From Limibacterium fermenti (GTDB lineage Bacteria > Bacteroidota > Bacteroidia > Bacteroidales > Dysgonomonadaceae): a DNA stretch of 64,000 nt. The DNA is taken from contig NZ_CP159486.1 in NCBI RefSeq assembly GCF_041902845.1, forward strand, positions 1,240,001 to 1,304,000. Reading direction: 5' to 3'. How positions within the stretch are numbered: position 1 is the stretch's first letter; the number at the start of each line of letters is the position of its first letter. The notes under the pieces are model-generated. The model was not told where the DNA came from. It worked only from the letters and a program-made list of their open reading frames with translations, and did no database searches. A program made the position numbers and the translations under genes. This document shows positions 63,254-64,000 of the stretch, piece after piece.

Positions 63254-64000
63254 ACAGAATTATCATTTTCTTCATCGGTCTTTTATTGCTATGCACATCG
63301 CGTATGGGTGCACAAACAATTTACTATACGGCCGATCAATTCCCGCTTATAGGCAAAACGTCGGAAGAAACGGAGACCCGGTATGAACGTCTGCCGGCTT
63401 ATTTAAAAGATATCTGCCGTCCTCCGGTATGGAATCTGGGTAAAAACACCTCCGGACTGGCCGTCCGCTTTCGATCAAACAGTACCTCGATCTCTGCAAA
63501 ATGGGAAGCTAGCGGAAACAATCAAATGAATCACATGACGGAAACCGGTATAAAAGGACTCGACCTCTATACCTGGATAGGAGACCATTGGCAACCCGTA
63601 AAAGCCGCTCTCCCTTCCGGGAAAAAGAATGAACAAACGATTATTTCGAATATGATACCGAGCGAACGCGAGTATCTATTGTATCTGCCGTTGTATGATG
63701 GTATTGTTTCTCTTGAGATTGGGATAGATTCTGCGGCATACATACAGAATCCCCGTCTGCCGTATCCTAAGACGGATCATCCGGTGCTTGTGTATGGTAC
63801 GAGCATCACGCAGGGTGGATGTGCCTCGCGTCCGGGAATGTCTTATACCAATATTCTGGAGAGGAAGTTGAATAGAGAGGTGATTAATTTGGGCTTCAGC
63901 GGAAATGGGCAACTCGATTATGAGATCGCCGAGTTGATGGCCTCCCGGAACGATGCTTCCGTATTTGTACTGGATTTTATTCCCAATGTCAATGCGCAGC
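63250..64000 (+). CDS. GxDLY/SGNH hydrolase family protein (cut by the window edge)
   Basis: At least 250 residues, open to the window end. The signal peptide is MNRIIIFFIGLLLLCTSRMGAQ. The N-terminal domain has the GxDLY motif as IKGLDLYTW near residue 100. The SGNH serine block VLVYGTSITQGGCASRPGMSYTNIL follows, then NLGFSGNGQL and FVLDFIPNVNAQ. It is probably a sugar esterase (deacetylase) of the locus. Start ATG overlaps the toxin stop (ATGA). Confidence 0.85.
   Translation, partial: MNRIIIFFIGLLLLCTSRMGAQTIYYTADQFPLIGKTSEETETRYERLPAYLKDICRPPVWNLGKNTSGLAVRFRSNSTSISAKWEASGNNQMNHMTETGIKGLDLYTWIGDHWQPVKAALPSGKKNEQTIISNMIPSEREYLLYLPLYDGIVSLEIGIDSAAYIQNPRLPYPKTDHPVLVYGTSITQGGCASRPGMSYTNILERKLNREVINLGFSGNGQLDYEIAELMASRNDASVFVLDFIPNVNAQ

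Overview
The window looks like chromosomal DNA of a gut- or host-type Bacteroidales (Bacteroidota), probably outside the genus Bacteroides (Tannerellaceae/Dysgonomonadaceae-like; this placement is inference). Directly visible support is a SusC/SusD pair, many Bacteroidota -7 boxes of the form TAnnTTTG placed just upstream of genes, a 16S-Ile-Ala-23S-5S rRNA operon with a Bacteroidota-type 16S, a DUF4286-ruvC-HU/SPOR block, and a Bacteroidota tyrosine-integrase remnant beside a tRNA-Lys gene.

Layout. 1-2.1 kb: a gene tail and an IS110-family element with a structured 3' flank. 2.1-9.4 kb: accessory genes (lipoprotein, Bcr/CflA-type MFS exporter with an AraC regulator, cytidylate-kinase-like protein with a MATE exporter, ABM monooxygenase, second AraC regulator). 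9.7-11.5 kb: two tRNA-Ala genes bracketing a stand-alone condensation-domain protein. 11.5-15.7 kb: DUF4286, ruvC, an HU/SPOR envelope protein and a trans-sulfuration-family PLP enzyme. 15.7-17.3 kb: a decayed higBA module and a degenerate 21-bp tandem repeat. 17.3-26.9 kb: outer-membrane barrel protein, ferrochelatase, a yhcH-glgB-manA run and a PDZ protein. 27-33 kb: complete rRNA operon with tandem promoters and a terminator. 33-37 kb: BON/SH3 stress proteins, a MsrB-MsrA fusion, ahcY and tRNA-Lys. 37.3-38 kb: remnants of an integrated element. 38.2-43.7 kb: corrin-ring genes (secreted CbiK and three two-domain fusions, CbiH-CbiC, CbiE-CbiT, CbiG-CbiF). 43.7-46.6 kb: a DUF4143 ATPase, an orphan antitoxin-like ORF and two paralogous XRE regulators. 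46.7-64 kb: a large SusC/SusD-led locus.

The most interesting region is 46.7-64 kb. It is a polysaccharide-utilisation-like locus with almost no classical glycosidase. It pairs SusCD with two Tat-type exported Gfo/Idh/MocA oxidoreductases, an exported AP-endonuclease-2-type TIM barrel, an exported FAD oxidoreductase, a GHL10 lipoprotein, a ROK kinase, a PIG-L deacetylase, a DUF4434 protein and a GxDLY/SGNH hydrolase. This content resembles the oxidative (3-keto-glycoside) route of glycoside breakdown rather than hydrolysis. Two toxin-antitoxin modules (VapBC, and a Txe/YoeB type with a frameshifted toxin) sit inside the locus.

Other points of note are a C-to-T change in the 16S anti-Shine-Dalgarno core, two toxin genes (higB, txe-like) each broken by a -1 frameshift while the antitoxin stays open, and a nearly leaderless promoter arrangement at the HU/SPOR gene. 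All function calls come from reading the sequence; no database search was run.
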